A stretch of 53,236 bases of DNA from an uncultured Cyclobacteriaceae bacterium (GCA_947492745.1 CANLOE010000042.1:1-53236); one strand, 5' to 3'. Positions 26,411 to 35,791 are shown, counted from the stretch's first letter. Numbers and translations are program-made. Notes: generated from the letters alone by a model not told the origin.

Positions 26411-27595
26411 ATGAATCAATTAATATTAATTATAGCTGCGGCGCTTTTTGTTATCATATTACTGATGACCTTTAGAATAAGCGCCTTGATTAATGTCGCC
26501 AAAGAGTCCGACAAAAAGAGGGTTACCTCTAGTAATAAAGTAAATGCGGCATTAATGATGTTGTTCCTTATTGCTGGTGGTGGGCTTTTTATATGGTATT
26601 CGGTGACCAGATTTGACAAGTATACCTTACCCGTTGCCTCTGAACATGGGGTCTGGACAGATCAGTTATGGTGGGTTACCATGGCCGTAATCTTAGTGGT
26701 CTTTATCATCACGCATATCTTATTATTTGTATTCAGTTACAAATACCAGTATAATGATAAACGAAAAGCACTATTCTATCCAGATAATAATAAATTGGAA
26801 TTACTGTGGACTGTTGCTCCTGCCATCGTATTGGCAGGTTTGGTTTTTACGGGATTGCAGGCTTGGAACGATATCACTTCACAAGCTCCTGAAGATGCGG
26901 AAGTAGTTGAAATCATGGGATATCAGTTTGCTTGGAAAACCAGATACCCAGGTGTAAGAGATAATACCTTGGCCGATTATGATTGGAGAAGAATCGATGC
27001 TTCCAATGAATTCGGTATGGTCTTGGATGATAAGAATGCTTACGACGATTTCACCTCTAATGAGTTACACATTCCTGTCAATAAACCGATTCTATTTAAA
27101 ATTAGAGCGAAGGATGTGCTTCACAGTGTATTCGCACCTCATTTCAGATTGAAAATGGACGCTGTTCCCGGCATGCCGACAAGGTTCAAATTCACAGCAA
27201 CCAAGACTACCGAAGAGATGAGAAATGAGTTGAACGATTTTGAGTTTGATTATTTTATAGCTTGTACCGAAGTATGTGGTAGAGGTCATTTTTCCATGAA
27301 AATGAAAGTTGTGGTAGAATCAGAAGAAGATTATATCGCTTGGAAGGCTTCTCAAGACCCTTGGCTAAAGCAAAATCCCGAATATTTGGCCAAAGTTCCT
27401 GATAACCTTAAAGAACTAGCGATTATCAATTCGGGTATAGACCAAAGTGATAAGGAAACTATAGCAGAAGGGATTGACCCTAATGAAGGTTCTGAGGCAA
27501 AGGTTGGCTCAGAACAGACACAGGAAGAAAGTACTACTGAAGAAGAAATAGATAATAATGAAGAGGCTACTGAAGAGGTAACCGCTTCCTTATAA
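26411..27595 (+). CDS. coxB: Cytochrome c oxidase subunit II
   Basis: Subunit II carries the CuA centre that accepts electrons from cytochrome c. The ligands are visible in HSVFAPHFRLKMDAVPG and CTEVCGRGHFSMKM (two Cys, Glu, His and Met). There are four hydrophobic segments before the CuA domain instead of the usual two, and the C-terminus ends in an acidic Glu/Thr tail (about 345-394). The length of 394 residues is therefore above the usual 250-300. No haem-binding CxxCH is fused here. It is followed after 15 bp by coxA. Confidence 0.95.
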   Translation: MNQLILIIAAALFVIILLMTFRISALINVAKESDKKRVTSSNKVNAALMMLFLIAGGGLFIWYSVTRFDKYTLPVASEHGVWTDQLWWVTMAVILVVFIITHILLFVFSYKYQYNDKRKALFYPDNNKLELLWTVAPAIVLAGLVFTGLQAWNDITSQAPEDAEVVEIMGYQFAWKTRYPGVRDNTLADYDWRRIDASNEFGMVLDDKNAYDDFTSNELHIPVNKPILFKIRAKDVLHSVFAPHFRLKMDAVPGMPTRFKFTATKTTEEMRNELNDFEFDYFIACTEVCGRGHFSMKMKVVVESEEDYIAWKASQDPWLKQNPEYLAKVPDNLKELAIINSGIDQSDKETIAEGIDPNEGSEAKVGSEQTQEESTTEEEIDNNEEATEEVTASL

Positions 27596-27610
27596 TTTTA
27601 AATATACAAT

Positions 27611-29512
27611 ATGGCTACTGTAGATATACATTTGAACGAGGAGACTGCTCATCATGGCGATGGTCATCATGAACATGAGCATCATGAAACGAATTTCTGG
27701 ACCCATTATATCTTTACCATAGATCATAAAATGATCGGAAAGCAGTTTTTAATAACGGGTATATTCTGGGCATTGATAGGAGGGACTCTTTCTATTCTTT
27801 TCCGTTTGCAACTTGGTTTTCCGGATATGGACATGTCATGGCTGAAACCTATCTTGGGTAAATGGATAGAAATTGATACTGCCACAGGTTTTGGGACCTT
27901 AGACCCGGAGTTCTATCTGGCTTTAGTGACAATGCACGGTACGATAATGGTTTTTTTCGTACTGACGGCAGGACTGAGCGGAACTTTCAGTAATTATCTG
28001 ATACCATTACAGATTGGAGCTAGAGATATGGCTTCAGGATTTATGAACATGTTATCTTACTGGTTCTTTTTCCTATCAAGTGCCGTCATGTTTGTATCTC
28101 TTTTTATTGAGACAGGGCCGGCATCCGGAGGTTGGGTGATTTATCCCCCTTTGAGTGCTTTGCCTAAAGCGGTCAACGGTTCGGGACTGGGTATGACGTT
28201 ATGGCTGGTATCCATGGTGTTCTTTATTGTATCTTCGTTATTGGGAAGTATCAATTATATCTCTACGGTTATCAATTTGAGGACCAAGGGCATGTCCTTT
28301 TCTAAATTACCTTTAACAATATGGGCTTTTTTCTTGACTGCGGTTATCGGAGTTTTATCATTTCCTGTGTTATTTGCAGCAGCTTTATTGTTGGTATTCG
28401 ACAGAAGCTTCGGCACAAGTTTTTATTTATCCGAGATTTATATTGATGGGGAGGCGCTACCTAATCAGGGAGGTAGCCCGATTTTGTTCCAACATTTGTT
28501 CTGGTTTTTGGGACATCCCGAAGTATATATCGTATTGTTACCCGCTCTTGGAATAACTTCCGAAATTATAGCTACTAATTCTCGTAAGCCTATTTTTGGC
28601 TATAGAGCCATGATTGGTTCCATGTTGGGAATTACCATATTATCCTTTGTTGTCTGGGCACATCATATGTTCGTAACAGGGATGAATCCTTTTTTAGGGT
28701 CGGTATTTATGTTATTGACGTTAATCATTGCCGTTCCATCAGCGGTAAAAGTATTCAACTACCTGACCACATTGTGGAGGGGTAATCTCGTGTTTACACC
28801 TGCCATGTTATTCTCTATAGGATTGGTGTCCTTCTTTATTTCAGGAGGATTGACGGGTTTATTCTTGGGTAATTCTGCTATAGACATACAACTACACGAT
28901 ACTTATTTTGTGGTAGCGCACTTTCATTTGGTAATGGGTAGTGCTTCCTTCTTTGGATTGATGGCGGGTGTCTACCATTGGTTCCCTAAGATGTTCGGAC
29001 GTATGATGGATGCAAAATTAGGTTATATCCATTTTTGGTTAACTTTTGTAGGGGTATATATGGTATTCTTTCCTATGCATTATATCGGTATAGCAGGATA
29101 TCCAAGAAGGTATTATTCGTTTACTAATTTTGATACTTTCAACTCCTTTGCGGATTTGAACATGTTCGTTAGTATAGCTGCTATCTGTACAATGACAGCA
29201 CAGTTTATCTTCCTGTACAATTTCTTTTATTCTATGTACAGAGGAAAGAAAGCGCCTCTGAACCCATGGAAATCAAATACTTTGGAATGGACCACGCCTC
29301 GTGAACCGGGACATGGCAATTGGCCAGGTGAAATCCCCACGGTATACCGTTGGCCCTACGATTATAGTAAGCCCGGAGCCGACGTAGATTTCATCCCACA
29401 GCATATACCCTATTCGGAAACGCCGGAGTCTAATCTGCCTTACGAAAATGAGTTGATTAAGCTGGAAGCTGAGGATAAGGAAGTGAAGGTAGCGGATGGG
29501 TCAAAGCACTGA
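27611..29512 (+). CDS. coxA: Cytochrome c oxidase subunit I
   Basis: The catalytic subunit reduces oxygen at the haem a3-CuB site and pumps protons. CuB and crosslink residues lie in FLGHPEVYIVLLP, with WAHHMFVTGMNP and the haem ligands in HDTYFVVAHFHLVMG; the low-spin haem His is in TMHGTIMVFF. The Tyr of HPEVY marks an A-type oxidase. At 633 residues it has about 12 membrane segments, a His-rich N-terminus (HHGDGHHEHEHHE) and a hydrophilic tail. Its last 17 bases overlap ctaA. Confidence 0.97.
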   Translation: MATVDIHLNEETAHHGDGHHEHEHHETNFWTHYIFTIDHKMIGKQFLITGIFWALIGGTLSILFRLQLGFPDMDMSWLKPILGKWIEIDTATGFGTLDPEFYLALVTMHGTIMVFFVLTAGLSGTFSNYLIPLQIGARDMASGFMNMLSYWFFFLSSAVMFVSLFIETGPASGGWVIYPPLSALPKAVNGSGLGMTLWLVSMVFFIVSSLLGSINYISTVINLRTKGMSFSKLPLTIWAFFLTAVIGVLSFPVLFAAALLLVFDRSFGTSFYLSEIYIDGEALPNQGGSPILFQHLFWFLGHPEVYIVLLPALGITSEIIATNSRKPIFGYRAMIGSMLGITILSFVVWAHHMFVTGMNPFLGSVFMLLTLIIAVPSAVKVFNYLTTLWRGNLVFTPAMLFSIGLVSFFISGGLTGLFLGNSAIDIQLHDTYFVVAHFHLVMGSASFFGLMAGVYHWFPKMFGRMMDAKLGYIHFWLTFVGVYMVFFPMHYIGIAGYPRRYYSFTNFDTFNSFADLNMFVSIAAICTMTAQFIFLYNFFYSMYRGKKAPLNPWKSNTLEWTTPREPGHGNWPGEIPTVYRWPYDYSKPGADVDFIPQHIPYSETPESNLPYENELIKLEAEDKEVKVADGSKH

Positions 29513-30569
29513 TCGTAAATACCGCAACTTCGCTAGACTAAGTCTGGTGACATTAATTGCAGTATATTTTCTGATTTTAGTAGGAGGTATAGTACGAAGC
29601 ACGGGTTCCGGTATGGGCTGTCCTGATTGGCCCAAGTGTTTTGGCCAGTGGGTGCCTCCTGCGACAGTGCAGGAGTTACCTGAGGACTATAAAGAAATCT
29701 ATGCTCAAAAGAGAGATAGAAAAAATCAACGTTTTGCTAATTATTTGCAATCCATAGGTTTTGACAATACGGCCCAGCAAATAAGGGATGATAAAACGAT
29801 ATTGATAGAAGCCGATTTCAATAGCTTCAAAACTTGGACAGAGTACATTAACAGATTGATTGGTGTTGTCATTGGAGGGTTGATATTACTTACCTTTCTA
29901 AGGTCCATCTCTTTTCTAAAGCATCATCGAAAAATATTTTTCATTGCTTTGGCAGCTTTGTTACTGGTTATACTACAGGGCTGGATAGGTTCGATTGTAG
30001 TATCTACCAATCTACTGACATGGACCATCACCGTACATATGCTTTTGGCTTTAGGTATCGTGGTATTGTTGATACTGCTTTATACGAGTGCGAGGAAAAT
30101 CCAAACAGTTGGTAGAAATGAACATCATGTACTTTCAGGCCCTTTGAAATGGGTCATTTTATTGTGCCTTATAAGTATTCTTGTTCAGATTATTTTGGGG
30201 ACGCAAGTACGTGAGGCCATTGACGGTATAGCTGAGGCTCTTGGATATACCATGAGAGGAACTTGGGTAGCCAAGATAGGAGCTACCTTCTTAGTGCATC
30301 GTTCTTTTTCTTGGTTAGTATTCGGTCTACATATAATATTGTTGTATTTATTGAGAAAATCAGTTATGCCCATTGAAGTACAGCAATGGGGGATAGCCCT
30401 TTTCGGGGTTTTATTGTTGTCGATATTGACGGGAGTTGTATTGATGTATTGGTCATTTCCCGCTTTTGCACAACCGATACATTTGTTATTGGCGACGACA
30501 ATCTTTGGTTTACAGATTTTCTTGATTGTTGAAATAAAGAGTAAAAAAATAAAAGATATAAATAACTGA
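29496..30569 (+). CDS. ctaA: Haem A synthase (COX15/CtaA)
   Basis: CtaA oxidises the C8 methyl of haem O to give haem A for the oxidase. The N-terminus has the family motif GGIVRSTGSGMGCPDWPKCFG near residue 27 (given in part), and the protein has about eight membrane segments with conserved His residues (for example WTITVHMLLALG, LVHRSFSWLVFGLH and FAQPIHLLLATTIFG). The length of 357 residues is usual. The ATG at 29496 lies within the last codons of coxA, and its stop shares one base with the ctaB start, so all three are coupled. Confidence 0.94.
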   Translation: MGQSTDRKYRNFARLSLVTLIAVYFLILVGGIVRSTGSGMGCPDWPKCFGQWVPPATVQELPEDYKEIYAQKRDRKNQRFANYLQSIGFDNTAQQIRDDKTILIEADFNSFKTWTEYINRLIGVVIGGLILLTFLRSISFLKHHRKIFFIALAALLLVILQGWIGSIVVSTNLLTWTITVHMLLALGIVVLLILLYTSARKIQTVGRNEHHVLSGPLKWVILLCLISILVQIILGTQVREAIDGIAEALGYTMRGTWVAKIGATFLVHRSFSWLVFGLHIILLYLLRKSVMPIEVQQWGIALFGVLLLSILTGVVLMYWSFPAFAQPIHLLLATTIFGLQIFLIVEIKSKKIKDINN

Positions 30570-31468
30570 TGTTAACAAGTAATGCAAACAATATAGAAGG
30601 GTTATTGGTGCTCAAATTGAAGCTGAAGGCTTATTTTGAATTGTTGAAATTCAGGTTATCATTTTTAGTAGCGTTTAGTTGTGGTTTTGGCTATGTATTG
30701 GCCAGCCCAAGTACATTGAATTGGTGGTCTTTCGCTATGATATGCATTGGTGGATTCTTGATGTCAGGTGCTTCGGTCACTATTAATCAAGTGTTGGAGA
30801 AACATCTGGATAAGTTAATGGAAAGGACTAAGAATCGTCCGATACCGACCGGGCGTGTTTCTGACCAAGAGGCTATGGCGCTCTCTGCTATATTGATTGC
30901 CATGTCTTCGTTGATACTGTTATACTTTGCGAATCCCCTGACTATGGGCCTGTCCCTGATTTCCATGATATTGTATAGTTTTGTCTATACCCCATTGAAA
31001 CGTGTAGGACCTATTGCGGTATTCGTAGGGGCAATTCCCGGAGCACTTCCTCCATTATTAGGATGGATTGCAGCTACGGGGTCGGTCAGTTATGAAGCAT
31101 TGGTTATTTTCGGGATACAGTTCATTTGGCAATTTCCACATTTCTGGGCTATTGCATGGGTATCCGATGATGACTACAAAAAGGCCGGTTTTAAACTATT
31201 GCCCTCCGGAGGAGGAAAAGATTTGAATACCGCTATACAAATTATGATTTATACCTTGTTTTTGATTCCTTTAGGACTTTTACCAATGAAATTTGGAATC
31301 ACAGGTATAAATTCCGCTATTATCGTTACTTTCTGCGGTGCTTTATTTTTAAGCCAGACATTTTCATTAATGAAAAACGGGAATCGAAAGTCAGCATTAA
31401 AGATAATGTTCGGTTCTTTTCTATATTTGCCCATAGTACAGATAGCTTACTTACTTGACAAGGTCTGA
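30569..31468 (+). CDS. ctaB: Protohaem IX farnesyltransferase (haem O synthase)
   Basis: CtaB adds a farnesyl tail to haem B to form haem O, the substrate of CtaA. The UbiA-type motifs are INQVLEKHLDKLMERTKNRP with PIPTGRV near 85 and WAIAWVSDDDYKKAGFKLLP near 190, and there are about eight membrane segments. In the first motif the usual Asp at the front is replaced (LEKHLD), a variation I note without judging its effect. The start overlaps the ctaA stop (TGATG). The next gene begins 2 bp downstream. Confidence 0.94.
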   Translation: MLTSNANNIEGLLVLKLKLKAYFELLKFRLSFLVAFSCGFGYVLASPSTLNWWSFAMICIGGFLMSGASVTINQVLEKHLDKLMERTKNRPIPTGRVSDQEAMALSAILIAMSSLILLYFANPLTMGLSLISMILYSFVYTPLKRVGPIAVFVGAIPGALPPLLGWIAATGSVSYEALVIFGIQFIWQFPHFWAIAWVSDDDYKKAGFKLLPSGGGKDLNTAIQIMIYTLFLIPLGLLPMKFGITGINSAIIVTFCGALFLSQTFSLMKNGNRKSALKIMFGSFLYLPIVQIAYLLDKV

Positions 31469-31470
31469 TA

Positions 31471-32058
31471 ATGGATACCACTAATATTCATATTGTCGAA
31501 GAGCCGGAGAAACAACTGGCGATGCACCCTCGAAAATTCTCGATGTGGTTGTTTATTGTTACGGTAGTAATGATCTTTGCAGCCTTGACCAGTGCCTATA
31601 TCGTACGTCAGGCAGAAGGAAACTGGAGAGAGTATGAGCTGCCTTTAAGTTTATGGATTAATTCAGGAATAATTATCTTGAGCAGTGCGACGATGCACTG
31701 GGCCTATCTCTCTGCAAAAAAAGACAATCTGGAAATGGTCAAAGTGGCCATCAGTAGCACCACTTTTTTGGGAGTGTTGTTTTTGATCGGACAAATGTGG
31801 GCATGGAATGTTCTGGTTAGTAATGAGGTCTATTTTACCGGTGGCAATCCATCGGAATCATTTCTTTATGTACTCACGGGACTGCATGGAGCGCACTTGG
31901 TCAGCGCTATAATCTATCTGTTCATTGTGCTTTTTGCTACATTCAGATACCAAGTACATTCCAAGAACTTGGCGAAGATAGAAATGTGTGCCACTTACTG
32001 GCACTTTTTGGATATCCTTTGGTTGTATTTGTTTATTTTCCTATTATTGAATCATTAA
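31471..32058 (+). CDS. Cytochrome c oxidase subunit III, first copy
   Basis: 195 residues with five membrane segments. It matches the short, heme-copper oxidase subunit III form found in Bacteroidota: WLFIVTVVMIFAALTSAYIV, LWINSGIIILSSATMHWA, FYVLTGLHGAHLVSAIIY-like core (LTGLHGAHLVSA) and CATYWHFLDILWLYLFIFL. Two subunit III genes in tandem are usual in this operon type; this one lacks the extra N-terminal part of the second. It follows ctaB by 2 bp. Confidence 0.93.
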   Translation: MDTTNIHIVEEPEKQLAMHPRKFSMWLFIVTVVMIFAALTSAYIVRQAEGNWREYELPLSLWINSGIIILSSATMHWAYLSAKKDNLEMVKVAISSTTFLGVLFLIGQMWAWNVLVSNEVYFTGGNPSESFLYVLTGLHGAHLVSAIIYLFIVLFATFRYQVHSKNLAKIEMCATYWHFLDILWLYLFIFLLLNH

Positions 32059-32076
32059 ATACCAACACTATAATTT

Positions 32077-32820
32077 ATGTCTACTGTTACCACGATAAAA
32101 ACAAAAAGGGGGCTATGGGACGGAGGCCAATCGCCTCTGAAAGTCAGTTACGGAAAGCTGATGATGTGGTTCTTCCTCCTATCCGACGCGTTTACCTTTT
32201 CGGCACTGTTGATTACCTACGGTATGATTCGGTACAGTCATCAGGGGTATACGGGTACCGTTGAAGCTTTTAAGTTCTCACAGGAATACTGGCCTATTCC
32301 GGAGAAGGTTTTCAATGCAGTGCCTTTCCTTCATGGAGTGGATGCTCCTTTGGTGTTTGTGGGTATAATGACCTTTATACTTATCCTTAGTAGTGTGACT
32401 ATGGTATTGGCCGTAGAGGCAGGTCATCGAATGGACCGTCAGGCAGTTATTAAGTGGATGCTATGGACTATTATTGGAGGTATTGTGTTTTTAGGCTGTC
32501 AAGCTTGGGAATGGTCGCATTTTATTCATGGGGCATTTACCGGTGATGCAGTGGTCGAAGGTACTACTTTCTTTGGGGCCAATCTAAGTTTCAATCAATA
32601 CGGGCCACCGGATTTTGCAGCATTGTTTTTCTTCATCACCGGTTTTCACGGGACACACGTTTTGTCAGGAGTTGTGATTAATTTTCTGATTTTCTATCGG
32701 ACTATCGATGGGACCTATGAGCGCAGAGGGCATTATGAGATGGTGGAAAAAGTAGGTCTGTATTGGCACTTTGTAGATTTAGTATGGGTATTTGTATTTA
32801 CCTTTTTCTACCTCGTTTAA
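32077..32820 (+). CDS. coxC: Cytochrome c oxidase subunit III, second copy
   Basis: 247 residues, the longer of the two subunit III proteins. It shows KLMMWFFLLSDAFTFSALL near 30, ITGFHGTHVLSGVVINF near 186 and YWHFVDLVWVFVFTFFYLV at the end, with about five to six membrane segments. The role is to stabilise the catalytic subunit. It is 18 bp behind the first copy. Both copies keep the GxHGxHV/L and YWHFxDxxW motifs, so neither looks degenerate. Confidence 0.94.
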   Translation: MSTVTTIKTKRGLWDGGQSPLKVSYGKLMMWFFLLSDAFTFSALLITYGMIRYSHQGYTGTVEAFKFSQEYWPIPEKVFNAVPFLHGVDAPLVFVGIMTFILILSSVTMVLAVEAGHRMDRQAVIKWMLWTIIGGIVFLGCQAWEWSHFIHGAFTGDAVVEGTTFFGANLSFNQYGPPDFAALFFFITGFHGTHVLSGVVINFLIFYRTIDGTYERRGHYEMVEKVGLYWHFVDLVWVFVFTFFYLV

Positions 32821-32869
32821 TAGAATAATTTGATAACAAGACTGAGCATTCGCAATAAACAAAAATATT

Positions 32870-33196
32870 ATGGCTACCGAAGAAATAAGTAACGTACATG
32901 TCATTCCGCCGGACAAGAGCAAAATAGCGAAAATATGGAAAGTAGCCGGTATTCTCGCTGGCGTAACTGCAATAGAGTTTATCATTGCTTTTACGATGGG
33001 AGCGGGAACGGCAAGGACCTTTATCTTTATAGCGCTAACAGTAGTAAAAGCATTTTATATCGTAGCAGAGTTTATGCACTTAAAGCATGAAGTTAAAGTT
33101 TTGATATGGTCCATACTTATTCCAATGATATTCGTTGTATGGCTATTGATAGCATTGATATACGAGGGAGGCTCTGTTTTTGAGGCCAATATGTAA
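32870..33196 (+). CDS. Cytochrome c oxidase subunit IV-type protein
   Basis: 108 residues with three membrane segments (about 25-45, 48-65 and 80-100). KAFYIVAEFMHLKHEVK in the middle is the signature of bacterial subunit IV (prokaryotic COX4 family). It is the last gene before the operon terminator. Its position and size support membership of the oxidase; it has no cofactor. Confidence 0.9.
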   Translation: MATEEISNVHVIPPDKSKIAKIWKVAGILAGVTAIEFIIAFTMGAGTARTFIFIALTVVKAFYIVAEFMHLKHEVKVLIWSILIPMIFVVWLLIALIYEGGSVFEANM

Positions 33197-33234
33197 GCTT
33201 CAAGGCTAAATCTTTTCTGCAAAATAAATTTCAG

Positions 33235-33263
33235 GGCTAAAGTGAAAACTTTAGCCTTATTTT
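33235..33263 (+). terminator. Terminator of the act-cox operon
   Basis: GGCTAAAG pairs with CTTTAGCC over a TGAAAA loop, followed by TTATTTT, 40 bp after the subunit IV gene. Confidence 0.75.
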
Positions 33264-33303
33264 ATGTTATCTATTTTAGTAATGAACCAATGATTCTACA
33301 GTA

Positions 33304-33921
33304 ATGAAATTCTTTAAGCAAATAGGCATTCTGCTATTTATTTTCTGTATTCCTGTTGCCATTATTCTATTTCTGAATTTTTTTGGGAAGAGTCATTTTG
33401 ATGTACCCATTTTCTATGAAAATGGAGTAGACAGGACTGTAGAAGGCTGCTTTTTCGATAGTAAGCAGCACCAAGTGCCTTCTTTTTCCCTTAACGATAT
33501 CCGAGGTCTTTCGGTGGGCGATACCTTATTGACGAAAGGGCTGAGCGTGATTCACTTTGTGAGAGAAGAAACCCCGGCTGCTACGGTACAGCAGTCGGAC
33601 TATCAGATAGAACGCACACTTCAGGCCTTTGAGCATCTACCTCAAAATGAGGTAAAGGTCATTACACTTAAACATAGTGAAGATAGTACCCTGAGTACAC
33701 ATGATGATAGTGGGCAGCGACACCATCACTTGTACCATCCCGATGAACAGTATCTGGATTCCTTTTTACGTTGTGGGTTGATTATGGACGATAGCTTGTC
33801 CATGGATGAACAATTTGTGCTTGTGGATAATGTGAAAAGAATCAGGGGTTATTATCATGCCCTTAACCCAGAGGAAGTCGACCGCCTCATCGTCGAAATG
33901 AAAATTATACTCGAAAACTGA
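33304..33921 (+). CDS. Sco1/SenC-like membrane protein lacking the copper cysteines
   Basis: 205 residues with an N-terminal membrane anchor (about 6-28) and a domain that, by place and layout, resembles Sco1/SenC proteins, which normally deliver copper to the CuA site. In true Sco proteins CxxxC follows the second strand; here that position reads VIHFVREETPA and has no cysteine. The only extracellular cysteines are in EGCFF and RCGLIM. A His-rich stretch (QRHHHLYHPDEQ, about 138-149) might bind metal. It lies between the oxidase operon and the DUF420 gene, where other Bacteroidota carry a Sco protein. The family call is an inference from position and fold-like pattern; the protein could be unrelated. 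Confidence 0.55.
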   Translation: MKFFKQIGILLFIFCIPVAIILFLNFFGKSHFDVPIFYENGVDRTVEGCFFDSKQHQVPSFSLNDIRGLSVGDTLLTKGLSVIHFVREETPAATVQQSDYQIERTLQAFEHLPQNEVKVITLKHSEDSTLSTHDDSGQRHHHLYHPDEQYLDSFLRCGLIMDDSLSMDEQFVLVDNVKRIRGYYHALNPEEVDRLIVEMKIILEN

Positions 33922-33937
33922 AATCCTAATCTAGGAC

Positions 33938-34468
33938 ATGGAAAATACCCAAAGTGTGGATCGGAAATACAGGAAGCTCATTATAGTGCTTTCCATAGCA
34001 ATTCCCGTAGCAGTAGCTGCTTTGTTCGGAATCAAGATAGAAGGATATGATTTTACCTTTTTGCCGCCCATTTATGCCAGTATCAATGGACTGACGGCAC
34101 TTGTTCTGATAGCGGCTTTGATAGCCATAAAAAATGGGAATAAGTCCCTTCATGAAAAACTGATGAAACTGTGTTTGGCACTTTCTGCCAGCTTCCTGAT
34201 AATGTATATTTTATATCATATGACCAGCGAGAGTACCAAGTTCGGTGGAGAAGGAGCGGTCCGGTATGTTTATTTCTTTATTCTGATATCGCATATTCTA
34301 CTGTCGATTCTGGTCATACCATTAGTTTTGTTTACCTTTGTGAGGGCCTTGGCAGAACGATTTGATAAGCATAAACAACTGGCAAGAATTACTTTTCCCA
34401 TTTGGTTGTATGTAGCCATATCAGGGGTAATTGTGTATTTGATGATAAGTCCTTACTATTCACATTAG
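33938..34468 (+). CDS. DUF420 membrane protein
   Basis: 176 residues with five hydrophobic segments. The core with INGLTALVLIAALIAIKNGNK, LHEKLMKLCLALSASFL and YHMTSESTKFGG, the spaced His residues and ISHILLSILVIPLVL match the DUF420 family (YozB/CtaM-like), which is tied to cytochrome oxidase assembly in several bacteria. It follows the Sco-like gene by 16 bp, so the two are probably cotranscribed. The conserved His residues may bind haem or copper; this is inference. Confidence 0.85.
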   Translation: MENTQSVDRKYRKLIIVLSIAIPVAVAALFGIKIEGYDFTFLPPIYASINGLTALVLIAALIAIKNGNKSLHEKLMKLCLALSASFLIMYILYHMTSESTKFGGEGAVRYVYFFILISHILLSILVIPLVLFTFVRALAERFDKHKQLARITFPIWLYVAISGVIVYLMISPYYSH

Positions 34469-34734
34469 TGCTTGTTATCCCCCATTTCATCTAAGATCTA
34501 AATCACTTCAGTTATAGAATTGTTCTCTTAGTACATCAACAGGTAGGGAATGCTTCGGGAGAAATTGGAATTGAAGTAGTGAATTGATCCTATATTTCGG
34601 GAAAATACCTCGGACCATCACAAAAAACCCAATACCGGGAGATGTATTACCAATGGATTGTTCCGGTTCGTAAAAGGAGCAGGTATAGAGTGGACAATAT
34701 AGCAGTGTAATACGATAATCGATAGGAGGATATT

Positions 34735-35007
34735 ATGAAACAACTCTTTTATATTGGGACGGTCATCGCTCTGCTCTTCCTGTCCCCAGAGGCAAGTGCA
34801 CAATGCGCCATGTGTAGAGCTACCTTGGAAAACAATGTAAGCACAGGAGATATTGGCATTGGGGCAGGTATCAATTTTGGTATCTTATATTTATTTGTAA
34901 TGCCTTATCTAGCCGCTATGGTGATAGGTGTTTTATGGTACAAAAAGAGTAAAGCTGATGCAAAGCAAGACAGGAGTACAAGCCGCTTTAGAAGGAAAAT
35001 GTCCTAA
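34735..35007 (+). CDS. Small membrane protein with CAMC motif
   Basis: 90 residues: a signal peptide (1-22, ending SAQ), CAMC directly after it (24-27), one membrane segment (about 48-68) and a basic tail. I know short proteins of this layout beside DUF420 and DUF983 genes in Bacteroidota; their function is not established. The exposed CxxC suggests redox or metal binding. Its end overlaps the DUF983 gene by 50 bp, which supports coupled translation. The start ATG at 34735 follows a GGAGG-like stretch (ATAGGAGGATATT), unusual for this phylum. Confidence 0.75.
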   Translation: MKQLFYIGTVIALLFLSPEASAQCAMCRATLENNVSTGDIGIGAGINFGILYLFVMPYLAAMVIGVLWYKKSKADAKQDRSTSRFRRKMS

Positions 35008-35335
35008 ATGTAGAAAAGGAGACATTTTTAAGTTCCCTTTGGTAAGATACATCAAGGCAACGGAAATGAACGAGACATGTCCTAATTGCGGATTGAGGTT
35101 TCAAATAGAACCTGGCTTTTTTTTCGGTGCCATGTACGTTAGTTATGTCTTTACCGTCGGGCTTTTATTGATCAGTGGACTTTCTCTATACCTCATTGGC
35201 GTAGAGTCTATTTGGATATACATTAGTACTGTGTTTTTATTGTTACTGATATTCCTGCCACTTATATTTCGATACTCCCGTATTATTTTTTTGCATGTTT
35301 TTGGAGGTGTGCGTTATGATAGTACAGTGAGCTAG
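34958..35335 (+). CDS. DUF983 protein
   Basis: 125 residues. The N-terminus holds a zinc-ribbon pattern, GKCPKCRKGDIF near 13-24 and ETCPNCGLRFQIEPGFFFGAM near 43, followed by two membrane segments (about 65-85 and 90-110). This is the DUF983 family, frequent near oxidase genes; function unknown. I chose the ATG at 34958 (MQSKTGVQAAL) rather than the frame start at 34928, because family members begin shortly before GKCPxC. It ends the cluster; repeats follow. Confidence 0.85.
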   Translation: MQSKTGVQAALEGKCPKCRKGDIFKFPLVRYIKATEMNETCPNCGLRFQIEPGFFFGAMYVSYVFTVGLLLISGLSLYLIGVESIWIYISTVFLLLLIFLPLIFRYSRIIFLHVFGGVRYDSTVS

Positions 35336-35382
35336 ATCCTATACCCAAGAAGAATGTTACTTAAAATTTACCGAAAGAACCG

Positions 35383-35580
35383 CTATACACCTGCCATGCC
35401 GTCATTTAAAGGCTTTTCTAGGATGTTCTTCTTACTGGAAGTCAATTTCGTTTTGAGGTAATCATAATCTTTTTCCTTCCTGTTGAGATGTATCTCTGCC
35501 GAATAATTGTTTTAGTGCTTCGTTATGAAAGCATAGTGCGCAATCGAATCGATGGATGAGAAACTGACACTTGATACCCA
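35383..35580 (-). pseudogene. Possible gene remnant, unidentified
   Basis: A minus-strand frame reads WVSSVSFSSIDSIAHYAF, a stop, then NNYSAEIHLNRKEKDYDYLK to a second stop at 35383. The composition looks protein-like, but a stop interrupts it and no start or family is recognised. It sits next to repeats A, E and B, as other decayed genes here do. Confidence 0.25.
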
Positions 35581-35631
35581 CAAGAGAGGATAAACCTGCG
35601 AAATGTCCAGTACTCCGAATAAAAGGTATAA

Positions 35632-35791
35632 TACAAATTTGGGTTTCAGGTGTCGTATAAGATTCCTTGGGTCATTTTAGTTTCGATCAAGGCGATAACC
35701 GCAGTGATAGCAGCGCTATCCCGAGGATTGTCAACGCAGAGTGAAGCATAATGAACAGGAAGATAGGCGATATTTTAAAGCAAAGTTTGTA
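35632..35791 (-). repeat. Repeat family A, complete copy
   Basis: 160 bp, minus orientation, with TAA at 35629-35631 and 35792-35794. Both termini and the central palindrome are intact. Confidence 0.85.

Noticed and set aside
29496-29512. Overlap of coxA and ctaA as a possible sequencing error
   Set aside because: Both proteins have normal ends and starts; short overlaps are common between coupled genes.
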